The notes below the pieces were generated by a model. The model was not told the DNA's origin, did not search any database, and was given only the letters and a program-made list of their open reading frames with translations. The position numbers and the translations under genes are program-made. Below are positions 38,918 through 47,892 of a DNA stretch of 64,000 nucleotides, piece after piece. This DNA is from Deltaproteobacteria bacterium (GTDB lineage: Bacteria; Myxococcota_A; UBA796; CAJQPC01). The first letter of the stretch is position 1. Each line of letters starts with the position of its first letter. The stretch spans positions 7,730 to 71,729 of the forward strand of contig JADKFE010000023.1 of NCBI GenBank assembly GCA_016717595.1, given 5' to 3'.

Positions 38918-39988
38918 ATGCGTTTTGCATCGCTGGTGCTGCTGCTGACGTCTTGCCTGACCACTCGGGAAGAGTACGACGCGCTGATGTTGCGCGCCCT
39001 CGACGGCGATGGGGATGGGTTCTTCGCGTTGGAGCACGATGGCTCTGACTGCGATGACGAAGACGCGGCGGTCAACCCGGACGCACGCGAGGTCTGCGAC
39101 CTCCAAGACAACGACTGCGACGGCCAACAAGACGAGGGGTTCACCGTCGTGTGGTACCTCGACGCCGATGGTGACGGGTATGGTGACCCGGCGAGCCCGT
39201 TTGAGGGCTGCACGCCCCCCGCTCGGTACGTCAACCGCGCTGAAGACTGCGACGACACCGACCCCAACCTCCACCCTGGCACCCTGTGGTACTACGACGT
39301 CGACCGGGACGGGTACGGCATCCAGACGCCGAAGCAGTACGCCTGTGAGCCCCCTGACGGTTACGCCCGACTGCTCGGGGACTGCGATGACTACGACGCC
39401 GACGTCTACCCGGGCGCTGACGAGCCCTGTGACGAGGACGTCGACTACAACTGCGACGGCCAGACCGGCTACAGCGACGGCGATGGCGACGGTGTGCCCG
39501 CCTGCGAAGACTGCGACGACACGCGGGACGACGTAGGGCCCGACGCCGCTGAGCGCTGCGACAGCCTAGACAACGACTGCGACAGCGACGTGGATGAGGG
39601 CGTCAAGCTGAGCTTCTTCCGCGACCTCGACGGGGACGACTATGGCGACGCGCTCACGAGCCAGCAGGCCTGCGAGGCGCCGATTGGCTGGGTAGACGAC
39701 GACACCGACTGCGATGACACCGACGCCTTGGTGAGCCCCGGCCAAGAGGAGTACTTTGAGGAGAAGAGCGACGCCGGGAGCTGGGACTACAACTGCGATG
39801 GGAAGAACGAGAAGCGGTACGGAGAGCAGGGGGGAGCTTGTGAGACCAACACGAAGACCGGCGCCTGTGAGGGGGAAGGATTTTACACGCCGGTCCCAGC
39901 CTGTGGGGCAGAGGGCAATCTTCTTGACTGCGAGGACGATTGCGCCGGGGGGTTTAGCCGCACCAACGTCACCCAACCCTGCCGCTAG
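38918..39988 (+). CDS. MopE-like secreted protein with putative metal-binding repeats
   Basis: The 356-residue protein has a lipoprotein signal (LVLLLTSCLTT) and then four to five repeats of the myxobacterial putative metal-binding motif. Each repeat reads DGDGYGD..., then DCDDxDPxxxPG and CDxxDNDCDGxxDEG. These Asp/Cys-rich repeats are related to the C-terminal part of the copper-binding MopE of methanotrophs and are very common in Myxococcota envelope proteins. The last 60 residues have six more cysteines. GGAGGG lies eight bases before the ATG at 38918, so this start is preferred over the longer frame. Confidence 0.85.
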   Translation: MRFASLVLLLTSCLTTREEYDALMLRALDGDGDGFFALEHDGSDCDDEDAAVNPDAREVCDLQDNDCDGQQDEGFTVVWYLDADGDGYGDPASPFEGCTPPARYVNRAEDCDDTDPNLHPGTLWYYDVDRDGYGIQTPKQYACEPPDGYARLLGDCDDYDADVYPGADEPCDEDVDYNCDGQTGYSDGDGDGVPACEDCDDTRDDVGPDAAERCDSLDNDCDSDVDEGVKLSFFRDLDGDDYGDALTSQQACEAPIGWVDDDTDCDDTDALVSPGQEEYFEEKSDAGSWDYNCDGKNEKRYGEQGGACETNTKTGACEGEGFYTPVPACGAEGNLLDCEDDCAGGFSRTNVTQPCR

Positions 39989-39993
39989 CCCCC

Positions 39994-40617
39994 CTACTCC
40001 AGCCCATCCTCGCTGATGCTCCAGGCCCCAGATGAGCTCACCGTCACGACGACGGGCTCCTCGCGGGGCCTCGCTGAGGTCGCCCGCGGCTGCCCGCTCT
40101 GAGACACCTTCTTCGGCACCTTGAGCGGTCGCGCCTTCTTCTTCTTGTAGGGCCGGATGAGCTGAAAGCCCTCGGGCAAGAGCGTCTGGCCCTGCTTTTT
40201 CGCTCGACGCTCCGCGGCGCCGAGCGCGCGGCGCTGGGGTGGGGTGAGCCGAAGTTTGGGGATCTCCAGGGGCGCAGGGGCGGGCACGGGCGGCAGCTCG
40301 CCGAGGGTCTGGATGAGGCGCAGCGCGACCGCCGCGCGGAGGGCCTCCTTCACCTGGGCCCGCTCGGCGCGGCTCCACTCGGCGGCGCGGTGCTTGGGGA
40401 TGAGGCGCATCAGCGACCTGGCCTCGGCGCGGATGGCCTCGGATCGGGCGTTGTGGGCCAAGATCACCTGCTCACGCTGCTCGTCACGTCGCGCCGCCTC
40501 GGCCTTGAGGGACATCACGGCCTGCTGGTGCGCGGCGACGGCCTCAAGGGCCTCCTCAAGCGCGGTCGCCGCTGCGCCGCGTGGGGCGGATCGGGATCGT
40601 GGCGAGTCGTCAGACAC
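39994..40617 (-). CDS. Cluster protein P1: helical, basic, ends in WSISEDGLE
   Basis: The 207-residue protein is rich in Ala, Arg and Glu, with a long predicted coiled coil (about residues 20-110), then a basic Pro-containing linker and KKKKARPLKVPKK. The C-terminal nine residues WSISEDGLE resemble the ends of the two genes upstream. No family is recognised. The GTG start is preceded by GGAG. It is the last gene of a minus-strand cluster (44628 down to 39994), and a role as an ATPase partner is inferred from context only. Confidence 0.6.
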   Translation of the reverse strand: MSDDSPRSRSAPRGAAATALEEALEAVAAHQQAVMSLKAEAARRDEQREQVILAHNARSEAIRAEARSLMRLIPKHRAAEWSRAERAQVKEALRAAVALRLIQTLGELPPVPAPAPLEIPKLRLTPPQRRALGAAERRAKKQGQTLLPEGFQLIRPYKKKKARPLKVPKKVSQSGQPRATSARPREEPVVVTVSSSGAWSISEDGLE

Positions 40618-40652
40618 AAACGCTCCTTTCGCGTGAGGAGAGGGCCGAGGCC

Positions 40653-41060
40653 TCACTCCAGCGCGCCGTCCCCTAAGGTCCAGTTGGGATCCGCCGGCGG
40701 CGCCTCGACGTCCGCGGGGGTGGCGAGGGCGGCCTCCGCCCGGGCGCGCTGGAGCTGGCGTTCGCTCCGCCGATGGGCCTCGGCCCGCATCCGGCGGCGG
40801 CGCTCGGCGGGGTCTAGCTCGGGGAGGTGGACCGGCGGGATCGGGCTTGGCGGGGGAGGCAAGGGCTTGACCTTGGCCTTTCGGGCGGCGGCCTTCGCCT
40901 CGCGGGCGGCGCGCTCCTCTTCGCGGAGCATGGCGACGAACGCCCGCTGCTCGGCGGCGCGTCTCGCGGCCTGCTCCTCACGCTGGCGCTTTCGGGCGGC
41001 CAGCCGCGCGGCGCGGGCGTCGGGGGTCTCGAGTGGGGGTGAGGCGTCGTGCTCAGACAT
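40653..41060 (-). CDS. Cluster protein P2: basic coiled-coil protein, ends in WTLGDGALE
   Basis: The 135-residue protein consists almost entirely of an Arg/Ala/Glu-rich coiled coil broken by a Pro-rich segment (LPPPPSPIPP). It finishes WTLGDGALE, the same kind of tail as its two neighbours. The composition suggests a nucleic-acid or filament-associated helper protein, but no domain is recognised. It begins 38 bases after the stop of the ATPase gene and ends 36 bases before P1, so the three probably share a transcript. Confidence 0.6.
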   Translation of the reverse strand: MSEHDASPPLETPDARAARLAARKRQREEQAARRAAEQRAFVAMLREEERAAREAKAAARKAKVKPLPPPPSPIPPVHLPELDPAERRRRMRAEAHRRSERQLQRARAEAALATPADVEAPPADPNWTLGDGALE

Positions 41061-41097
41061 TGGGGCGCTCGGCGTCAGAGGGGGATGGGGTGGGGGA

Positions 41098-42718
41098 TCA
41101 CTCGACGTTGCCGTCGCCGAGGCTCCACGGCGTGAGGTCGACGGGCTCAGGGGGAGCCGCTGGCGGCGCTGGCGGCGCGCCCTCGCCGGGGATGGGCGCG
41201 GGCGGGATGGCCGGCGGCTTGTTGGAGCGCCGGCGGCCCGTCTTGATGGCGGGGTCGGAAGACGGTCGCCCATCTGGCGGGGGCGGCGAACCGTCGAGGG
41301 GACCGTCCATCCGTCTTTTTCACGGGCTCCTTGGGCGGGCGCCCTCTGCGGCGGGTGCCGCCGTCGGCGATGAGCGGCTCTGACGGCTCTCCGGGGCGCC
41401 GCTTGCGGCGCGGGGCGGCCTCGGCGAGCGCGGCCTCCGCCGCCCGCGCGGCGTCCATGGCCGCCTCCACCTCGGCCCGCGGAGGCCGACCCCGACGTGG
41501 CCGAGAGACCCGCGGGAGCTTGGCGACGGGCCCCCGATCGATGATCGGTCGGTCGTCGACGGCGACCACGGGCAGGTCGGCTGGATCAGCGCCGCCGGGG
41601 GAGGGCAGGCGTGTGCGGCGGCGGTCGGGGCGCACGTTCTTCGCCGCGGTCTGCCGAGGGGGCGGCGGCCGCGGCTCGACGGCGAAGGGGGGCGGCGTCA
41701 GATCGCGGTCGAGGGTGTCCCCGGAGTCGTCATGGGCGTCCTCCTCTTCAGGCGGGTTGAGCGCGACGACGGCGTGGCGCTCTCCTTGATCGTGGGGCTC
41801 CAGCAGAAACAGCCGCATCGGCTGGCCTTGGGGGCGGCGCTCGGCGCGCAGCAGCGCGTCGTAGAGGACCTGGCTGTGGGTGGCCAAGATCACCTGCACA
41901 CCGACGCTCGTGAGCAGATGGGCGGCGTGGGCGACGACCTCGATGCCGGTGTCGTCGAGGAAGACGTCGGGGGCGTCCCACAGAAGTGTGCTGCCCGGGC
42001 TCAGCTCGCTGTTCTTGAGCAGTCGGGCGATCATCCCGAGCTTCAGCGAGCCCGGCGAGGCGTAGGCCCGGTCGAGGAGGATGAGCTGGCCGCGGCGGGA
42101 GACGTAGAGCTGGCCGTTTCGGGGGATGATCTGGCCGCCGATGAGCTGCTCGATGGGATCGAGCACCTCGCCGAGCGGGGGACGCACCGCGCCGCTGGTG
42201 AGCCGACGGCTGAGCATCCGTAAGGTCTCCAAGCTCGCGAGGTCCAGCGCCGCGCGGGAGGCGTCATCGGGCTCGGGCAGGAGCGTCATCAGCTCCCCCG
42301 GGGGCAGGTACACCGGGCGGCGGGAGAGGTAGGCCTCGGGGCACAGGAGCAGCTCGACCTCGCTGGGCGAGTGGCAGAGCACGGTGAACTCGAGCTCGCC
42401 GAGCCCGGCGAGGGTCAGGCTCACGCCGCAGCGTTTGGAGCCGCGGTTGTGGTGGGTGAGGCGAAGGGGGTCGCCCGACATCGTACGAAAGGCCCCGTTG
42501 AGCCCACGCAGCAGCTCGGCGGCGACATCGGCGGGGATCGGCTTGTTGGGGGCGCCATACCCCTCGGGCCGGACGAGCGCCGACATCGCCGCCCAGGCCA
42601 GCTTGAGCAGGTGGGTCTTGCCTGAGCCGTTCGGCCCGAAGATCACCGTGAGCGCGCCCGGTCGGAGCGAGGCCTCGGGGAAACGGGTGAAGTGCTCAAC
42701 GTGCAGGTGTGTCAGCAT
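41098..42718 (-). CDS. Cluster protein P3: RecF/OLD-like AAA ATPase with AT-hook tail
   Basis: The N-terminal 330 residues are an ABC-type AAA (AAA_15/21) ATPase: LHVEHFTRFPEASLRPGALTV, Walker A FGPNGSGKTHLLK, signature-like LKLGMIARLL, Walker B-like TLLWDAPDVFLD and the His of VILATHSQVLYDAL. A long disordered, basic region follows with two AT-hook-like motifs (RRGRPPRAE, RRRGRPPKE) that could bind AT-rich DNA. An extra A in the TTTTT run at 41316-41320 shifts the frame; correcting it gives a Pro-rich stretch ending in WSLGDGNVE. It overlaps the preceding gene's end. Compare the paralogous ATPase at 43603-44628. Confidence 0.72.
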
Positions 42719-43434
42719 GGTTCGCCTTGACGCGGGGCTGATGAATGGCGCGGAGGTCGTCTTGGAGGTCGGGGAACTGGCCGCCCATGGCGTTGTGGCG
42801 GCTCTGGCCGTCGGCGGTGGCGAAGTCGAGCAAGAGCGCCTGGCAGAGCCCGGCGTCGTGGGTCGCGAGCACGGCCTCCACAGCGCTGGGGTACAGCACA
42901 GACAGGACTCGAAGTGTGCCGATGGAGCTGGTCCTCGACTCGCTGCACCATGGCGGTCACGTTGGCGCGGTCCCGTTGAAGGTCGCGCGCCTCGCTCAAG
43001 GTGCCCTCTAGGTCCAGCGCCCGAACGAGCTGCTCGCCGGGAGACACCGGCGGGAGCAGCGAATAGATGGTGGAGAGCAGCTCGGCGTCGAGCCTCTGCG
43101 AATCGGACCACGGGATGTTGGCGTTGACGTGCGCCGTCCAGGCGGCGCGCACCACCTCGACGGCCTCGGCGCCGCTGTGCTGCCGCACCTCCTCCAGCAG
43201 GAGGGCCAAAGAGCGCTCCCCCTGGTCGTGGGCGTCGCGGATCTCGACCACCTTGTGCGCCATGAGGCTCCACAGGTGTGGGCCCCGGTCGGCCACGACC
43301 ATGACGCCTTCAGCGTGCTCAAAGAGCAGATCTTCGGTCTCCAGCGGGCCCAAGGGGCGCCCGGTCCACAGCGCGCGGCGAAGCAGCCACGCGGCGGTGA
43401 TCCACTCCGCGTCGGTGGAAGGGATGTGGCGCAC
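42696..43434 (-). CDS. Cluster protein of unknown family, frameshifted
   Basis: Starts at GTG 43434 (VRHIPSTDAEWITAAWLLRRALW). It runs as a helical, acidic protein to the break, then near 42905 changes frame and continues as VLYPSAVEAVLATHDAGLCQALLLDF to its stop at 42696. Removing one base of the doublet at 42905-42906 joins the frames into about 245 residues. Its last eight codons overlap the start of the P3 ATPase. No domain is recognised. The location between two paralogous ATPases suggests a dedicated partner. Confidence 0.55.
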
Positions 43435-43602
43435 AGGCGGAGCCTCGCCAGATGAGTGGGACGAGGCAGGCTATCGAGCAGAGGGTCACCGAGCAAGGCA
43501 AAAATTGATAGAACCGCCAATGGCGCCGACGGTGAATCTCGCCCTGCGTCCTGTCAGCGTCGCCTCTGTCCACCCGGGCAGAATATGACCTAGCGCCTTG
43601 AA

Positions 43603-44628
43603 TCAGGCGGAGAGGTGAGCGGCGAGGAGGCCCTCGATCTGCGCGTCCTCCTCTTGTTGGGCGAGGGGCTCGCCGGACGCGGCGAGGGTGTCGCCTTGCT
43701 GGAGCTGGCTCTCCCCACGCTCGTCGAGGCGGAGCCCAAAAAATCGCGCGCCCGCCGGGGCGTCTCGGCCCAGCTCACGGAGCATAAACGCGCTGTGGGC
43801 GCTCACAAAGACCTGCACACCCGACTGAGCGAGGCGCACGAGGGCCGCGGCCATCACCCGCATCGCCCGGGGGTTAAGCTGCTCATCCGCGCCGTCGATG
43901 AGGAGCGTCGCCCCGGGTTGAAGGTGGTGGGTCAACATGAGCCGGGCCAAGGTGCCGAGCTTGAGCTGACCCGCGGAGCTGGCGCCGACCTCAAGGTGCC
44001 GCGCGGTGCCGAGCGCGCGTAAGAAGAAGCCTTGGTCGTCGTCGAGCACCACCTGGGCGCCGATGTGGGCCTCGATCGGCGCGGCCAAGGTGTTCACCCG
44101 GGGGTCGCGGGGGCCCCGTTTGAGGGGGCGCTCCAACATCTGGCAGGTGCGAAGCGTCGGCGCGTCGAGGCGACCGGCGAGGCCCGGCTCACGCACAGGC
44201 GCGAGGCTGAGGAGCTCGTGTGGCGGCAAAAACACCGGCGCGTTTTGTGAGTGTGGGGCCTTGGGGCGCTCGTGCACCTGGATGACGCCGTCGGGGCGCC
44301 CGGTCTGGTTGCTAAAGCCCAAGGTCTCGCCGTCAAACCAGCTCACCTGGGCGCTCATCAAGGCCGTGCCGCGCTGGCGGCGCGCGATGCGGCCCGGGTC
44401 GCCCTTTAGAGGCCCGAAGGCGCCGACGACGCCCTCGTGAAGCGCGCGCTGGAGGGCGGCCTCGCCCGGGTCTGGGCTCACGCTCGCCGCGCTCAGGAGC
44501 GTCCACAGGAGCTTGAGCAGGTGGGTCTTTCCGGCGCCGTTGTCGCCGTGCAGCACGTTCAGACCGCCAAAGGTGAGGGTCGCCTGCTCAAACACGGAGA
44601 AGTTCTTCACGAGGAGGGTGCGCAGCAT
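43603..44628 (-). CDS. RecF/OLD-like AAA ATPase
   Basis: The 341-residue ATPase is paralogous to P3: VKNFSVFEQATLTFGGLNV, Walker A LHGDNGAGKTHLLKLLW (compare FGPNGSGKTHLLKLAW), QLKLGTLARLMLTHHLQPGATLLID with Walker B-like Asp, and the His of VFVSAHSAFMLREL. It is complete at the usual length for a stand-alone AAA_21-type protein. It is the first gene of the minus-strand cluster, lacks the C-terminal tail of its neighbours and precedes the unknown partner gene by 168 bp. Confidence 0.78.
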   Translation of the reverse strand: MLRTLLVKNFSVFEQATLTFGGLNVLHGDNGAGKTHLLKLLWTLLSAASVSPDPGEAALQRALHEGVVGAFGPLKGDPGRIARRQRGTALMSAQVSWFDGETLGFSNQTGRPDGVIQVHERPKAPHSQNAPVFLPPHELLSLAPVREPGLAGRLDAPTLRTCQMLERPLKRGPRDPRVNTLAAPIEAHIGAQVVLDDDQGFFLRALGTARHLEVGASSAGQLKLGTLARLMLTHHLQPGATLLIDGADEQLNPRAMRVMAAALVRLAQSGVQVFVSAHSAFMLRELGRDAPAGARFFGLRLDERGESQLQQGDTLAASGEPLAQQEEDAQIEGLLAAHLSA

Positions 44629-44741
44629 GGCCGTCTGAGTCGCCTAAGTCATGGGGTCGCCGCACCCTAACCTGGGATTTCTTGGATCTCGCCCAAAAAC
44701 CTCCCTGAATTAAGATCCATCCTCGTTTTGTAATGAACGGA

Positions 44742-46241
44742 TCATTCTTGGGGCGTCCGCATCGGCAGGCTCAGGGTGAAGCGGCTGCCCAACCCGGGCT
44801 CGGACTCCACCGCCATGGCGCCGCCCATCCTCACCATGAGCTGCTGGGCGATCCACAAGCCCAAGCCCGCGCCGCCTGCGCGTCGGGTGTCGCCCCGCTC
44901 GACTTGGCTAAACTTTCTGAACAGTCGCGGCACGGCCTCCGGAGGGATGCCCCGCCCCGTGTCGGCGACGCTCAGCTCAAGCTGGCCTTCGCGGGGGCGG
45001 CCCTCGACACGGATGAGCCCACCCTCGGGGGTGAACTTCTGGGCGTTGGAGAGCAGGTTGCCGAGCACCTGGCGCAGCCGGAACGGATCAACCCGCGCGC
45101 TGAGCCCATGAAGCGGCGTGAGATCGAGCTCTAGGCGTTGTCCTCGGGCCTCGACGCTGGGGCGCATGGCCTCGGCGACCTCGGCGGCGAGGGGGCCGAT
45201 CGCCACGTCCTCGAGCTCTAACGGCAGCTCATCCCGGTCGAGGCGTGTGGCGTCGAGCAGGTCTTGCACCAGCCGTCTCAGGGCCCCGGACTGATCCCGC
45301 ACGGTCTCTAAGGCCACGCGCTGCTTGTCGGCCAGAGGCCCAAGTCGTTCGGCCAACAGCAGCAGCACAAAACCGTCGATGGAGGTCAGGGGCGTCTTGA
45401 GCTCGTGGGTGACTGTGGAGAGGAAGTCCTCTTTGACCTGGGCGATCTCCATGGCCTCGCTCACGTCGCGCAGCACGGCGATGTACGCCCGGCGCACGCC
45501 CAAGGCGCGGTTTCGCGCGGGGAACACCCGCAGCGAGAGGTGCCGCGCGCGGTCGGAGCGGGGGAAGATCGACAACGGCAGGGCGGTCTCTTCGTTCAGC
45601 GCCGCGCGAAAGAGCTGCTCGGGGAGCTCGGGGAACACGGCCTTGAGGCTCACCCCCTGATGCAGCAGCGCGCCGACGCTGGGCAGGCCGTCGAGGAGCA
45701 CCGCGGCCTGGGGATTGTACTCCAAAGCGCGTAATTTGTCGTCGAGGAAGATCACGCCGTCACCCAAGGCGCCGAGCATGGTGCGGCTGCGCTCGTTTGA
45801 GCGTTGGGCCTCGGTCATGGCCTCTTGGAGATCCTGTCGCATGCGCTCCAAGGCGCGGCCGAGGTGCTCAAACTCCTGCGCGCCGCCGATCTCCCCCACC
45901 GGCTCGTCCAGGCCCCCTTCAGCGAGGCGCCGGGCGGCGACGCTCAGACGAAGCAGAGGCACGCTGAGCACCTGGCGGAGCTGCAGGGCGCTGGCGACCA
46001 CGCCGACGGCGACGATCATCGCCAAGGCCATGATCAGCGGCAAGAACCGCACGATGCCGTCGGTGGAGTCTTCGCCGGGGAGCTCGTTCAGGTGCGCGAC
46101 CAGGGCGCCGATCACGCCGACGAGCACCACGGCGTTGAGGGCTGAGGCGAGCAGCACGACGCTGAGTCGAAACCGCGCCGAGTCTTTGGGCAAGGCCAAG
46201 GGGGAGGGCGCTTCTTGCGAGCTTGTGGGGGGCGTGAGCAT
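44742..46241 (-). CDS. Membrane-bound sensor histidine kinase
   Basis: The 499-residue kinase has two membrane segments (about residues 27-50 and 68-87) and a HAMP linker (LSVAARRLAEGGLDEPVGEIG). A PAS domain (MLGALGDGVIFLDDKLRALEYN) and a HisKA domain with phospho-acceptor His (FLSTVTHELKTPLTSIDG) follow. The HATPase domain shows N box NLLSNAQKF, G1 DTGRGIPPE, F box and G2 GAGLGLWIAQQL. It autophosphorylates on His and passes the phosphate to an unknown response regulator; no cognate regulator gene is adjacent. The start at 46241 is the ATG just before the first hydrophobic segment. Confidence 0.9.
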   Translation of the reverse strand: MLTPPTSSQEAPSPLALPKDSARFRLSVVLLASALNAVVLVGVIGALVAHLNELPGEDSTDGIVRFLPLIMALAMIVAVGVVASALQLRQVLSVPLLRLSVAARRLAEGGLDEPVGEIGGAQEFEHLGRALERMRQDLQEAMTEAQRSNERSRTMLGALGDGVIFLDDKLRALEYNPQAAVLLDGLPSVGALLHQGVSLKAVFPELPEQLFRAALNEETALPLSIFPRSDRARHLSLRVFPARNRALGVRRAYIAVLRDVSEAMEIAQVKEDFLSTVTHELKTPLTSIDGFVLLLLAERLGPLADKQRVALETVRDQSGALRRLVQDLLDATRLDRDELPLELEDVAIGPLAAEVAEAMRPSVEARGQRLELDLTPLHGLSARVDPFRLRQVLGNLLSNAQKFTPEGGLIRVEGRPREGQLELSVADTGRGIPPEAVPRLFRKFSQVERGDTRRAGGAGLGLWIAQQLMVRMGGAMAVESEPGLGSRFTLSLPMRTPQE

Positions 46242-46324
46242 GGCGGGAGTGTACAGCGGAGGCCCCGCGAGGTGGGCTACACGGCGCGTAGACGGCCTCT
46301 GTGCGGAGTGGTCAGAGGCCTCGC

Positions 46325-47770
46325 TCAGCCAAACGGCGCGCGCTCCTCTTCCCACACGATCCGCTCCCAAGGCCGCGCCCAGAGCTGCAGGGCCTCGACC
46401 ACGCTCGGCGGCAGGCTGTGCCCCACCCGGGACTCCAGCACCGCGAGCAGGGCCGAGAGCGGGACGTAACCCAAGGCGCGCTCTAGCTCGACGCGGCCCA
46501 GGCGCAGGCGGTCCACGACGTCGCGGCTCACGGGGCTCGTCGCCAGCTCGACCACCAGCCGCTCCCACGGCGGGAGCGCCCCCGGCGGCACCACGAGCTC
46601 CAGATCGGCGCTCAACAGCAGGCGCGGGGTGGGGCCCGTGGGGTCAAGCCCGGCCCACACCCGGCCTTCAGCCGTGGCGGCGAACACCCCCGGCGCCCGG
46701 GTGACGAGGCCCAGGCGGGCCAAGGCGTCGATGGCGCGGCTGAGCAGGGGCCCCTCGACCTCGTCAAAGCCGTCGTCGTCGTACAGCGTCGGCGTGGCCT
46801 CGGGCGGGCAGGGGTAAAACCGGGCGCCGACCTGGCCCCACGGCGCGAAGAGCACGTCGCGGTGCTGCTCGGTGAGGAGCGCCCGGAGCACGACCTCGTC
46901 GATGGCCTGCTCTCCAGCGGCCCGCAGCGCGGCCCGGAGCGCGGGGATGAGGGGCCGGGCGTCTTGCTCAACCACCCGGCGGGCCAGGCCGTCAAACCGC
47001 GCGGCGGGGCCTTGGCTCAACAGGCGCTGAACCCGCTGGGCGGGCAGCAGCGCCCGGCTCAGGGGGTCACACTCCCACAAGCCCAGGGCCTCGACGACCC
47101 GGGCGGCCATCTGCCAGCGGGGGCTGGCGTTCGTCAGGCGACCGCCGCGGCTGAGGCCCGGATCGGCGAGGCGGCGACCCAGGCGCCGCGCCCCGGCGAC
47201 GTCGAGGTGCCCATCGACGGTGCGGCGGACGCCCGCGGCGGCGACCCCCGCCAAAAACACGGCGAGATCTTGCTCAAGCGCCAACAACGACGGCCCACGA
47301 CGGGTGAGGTCTTCAGGCGGCGCCATGACCGCGTCCTGCAGCGCGTAGGCGACGGGCTCGGGCTCTGGGAGGCCCGGGGCGAGGCGGTAGCGGCCCCAGC
47401 GCGGCAGGCTCTCGTCATCCAGGGGGGTGATCAGCCCCACGCTCACCAAGGTGTCGACGGCGCGGGCCTCGCTGTGGGGATCCCAGGCCCGGGTGCCCAA
47501 AAACACGCCCTCTTCAGCGAGGCGAAGGGCCCGGGTGAGCACGGTCAGGAGCTTGGGCGGGAGGTCGTGAAGCGCCCGGCGGCTGGGGGCGGCCTCGGTC
47601 TCTGTGGGCTCCTCTGGCGCCAGCACCCGCACGGAGAGCGGCTCGCCCCGGGCCTTGAGCGCCCGCTCCAAGGGGCCTTTGAGGCGTACACCCACCCGTC
47701 GTAGACAGGGACCCAGCTCGTCCAGGGTGTGCTCACGGACCGGGGCGAGGGCCTCCAAGGACGCCCACAC
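46325..47770 (-). CDS. Protein with XPB/Ssl2 helicase-associated domain
   Basis: The 481-residue protein consists of winged-helix-like segments. Its C-terminal part, LLLSADLELVVPPGALPPWERLVVELA then YVPLSALLAVLESRVGHSLPPSVVEALQLWA, follows the pattern of the XPB/Ssl2-type helicase-associated domain, found in bacterial proteins without a helicase motor. No Walker motifs are present. In-frame coding continues upstream of the GTG at 47770 (LTDKLGPAPLAEAADG and ADPS) to about 47896, where a CTG would overlap the kefB stop. The true start is probably there or the start region carries an error. Confidence 0.6.
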   Translation of the reverse strand: MWASLEALAPVREHTLDELGPCLRRVGVRLKGPLERALKARGEPLSVRVLAPEEPTETEAAPSRRALHDLPPKLLTVLTRALRLAEEGVFLGTRAWDPHSEARAVDTLVSVGLITPLDDESLPRWGRYRLAPGLPEPEPVAYALQDAVMAPPEDLTRRGPSLLALEQDLAVFLAGVAAAGVRRTVDGHLDVAGARRLGRRLADPGLSRGGRLTNASPRWQMAARVVEALGLWECDPLSRALLPAQRVQRLLSQGPAARFDGLARRVVEQDARPLIPALRAALRAAGEQAIDEVVLRALLTEQHRDVLFAPWGQVGARFYPCPPEATPTLYDDDGFDEVEGPLLSRAIDALARLGLVTRAPGVFAATAEGRVWAGLDPTGPTPRLLLSADLELVVPPGALPPWERLVVELATSPVSRDVVDRLRLGRVELERALGYVPLSALLAVLESRVGHSLPPSVVEALQLWARPWERIVWEEERAPFG

Positions 47771-47892
47771 CGACGGATCAGCGACACGAACTCGGGCGAG
47801 GGTGAGGGGGAGCGGGATACGGACCTCTGGCGGCCCCGTAAGCTGCGCGCCGTCGGCGGCCTCGGCAAGGGGCGCCGGGCCAAGCTTGTCCG

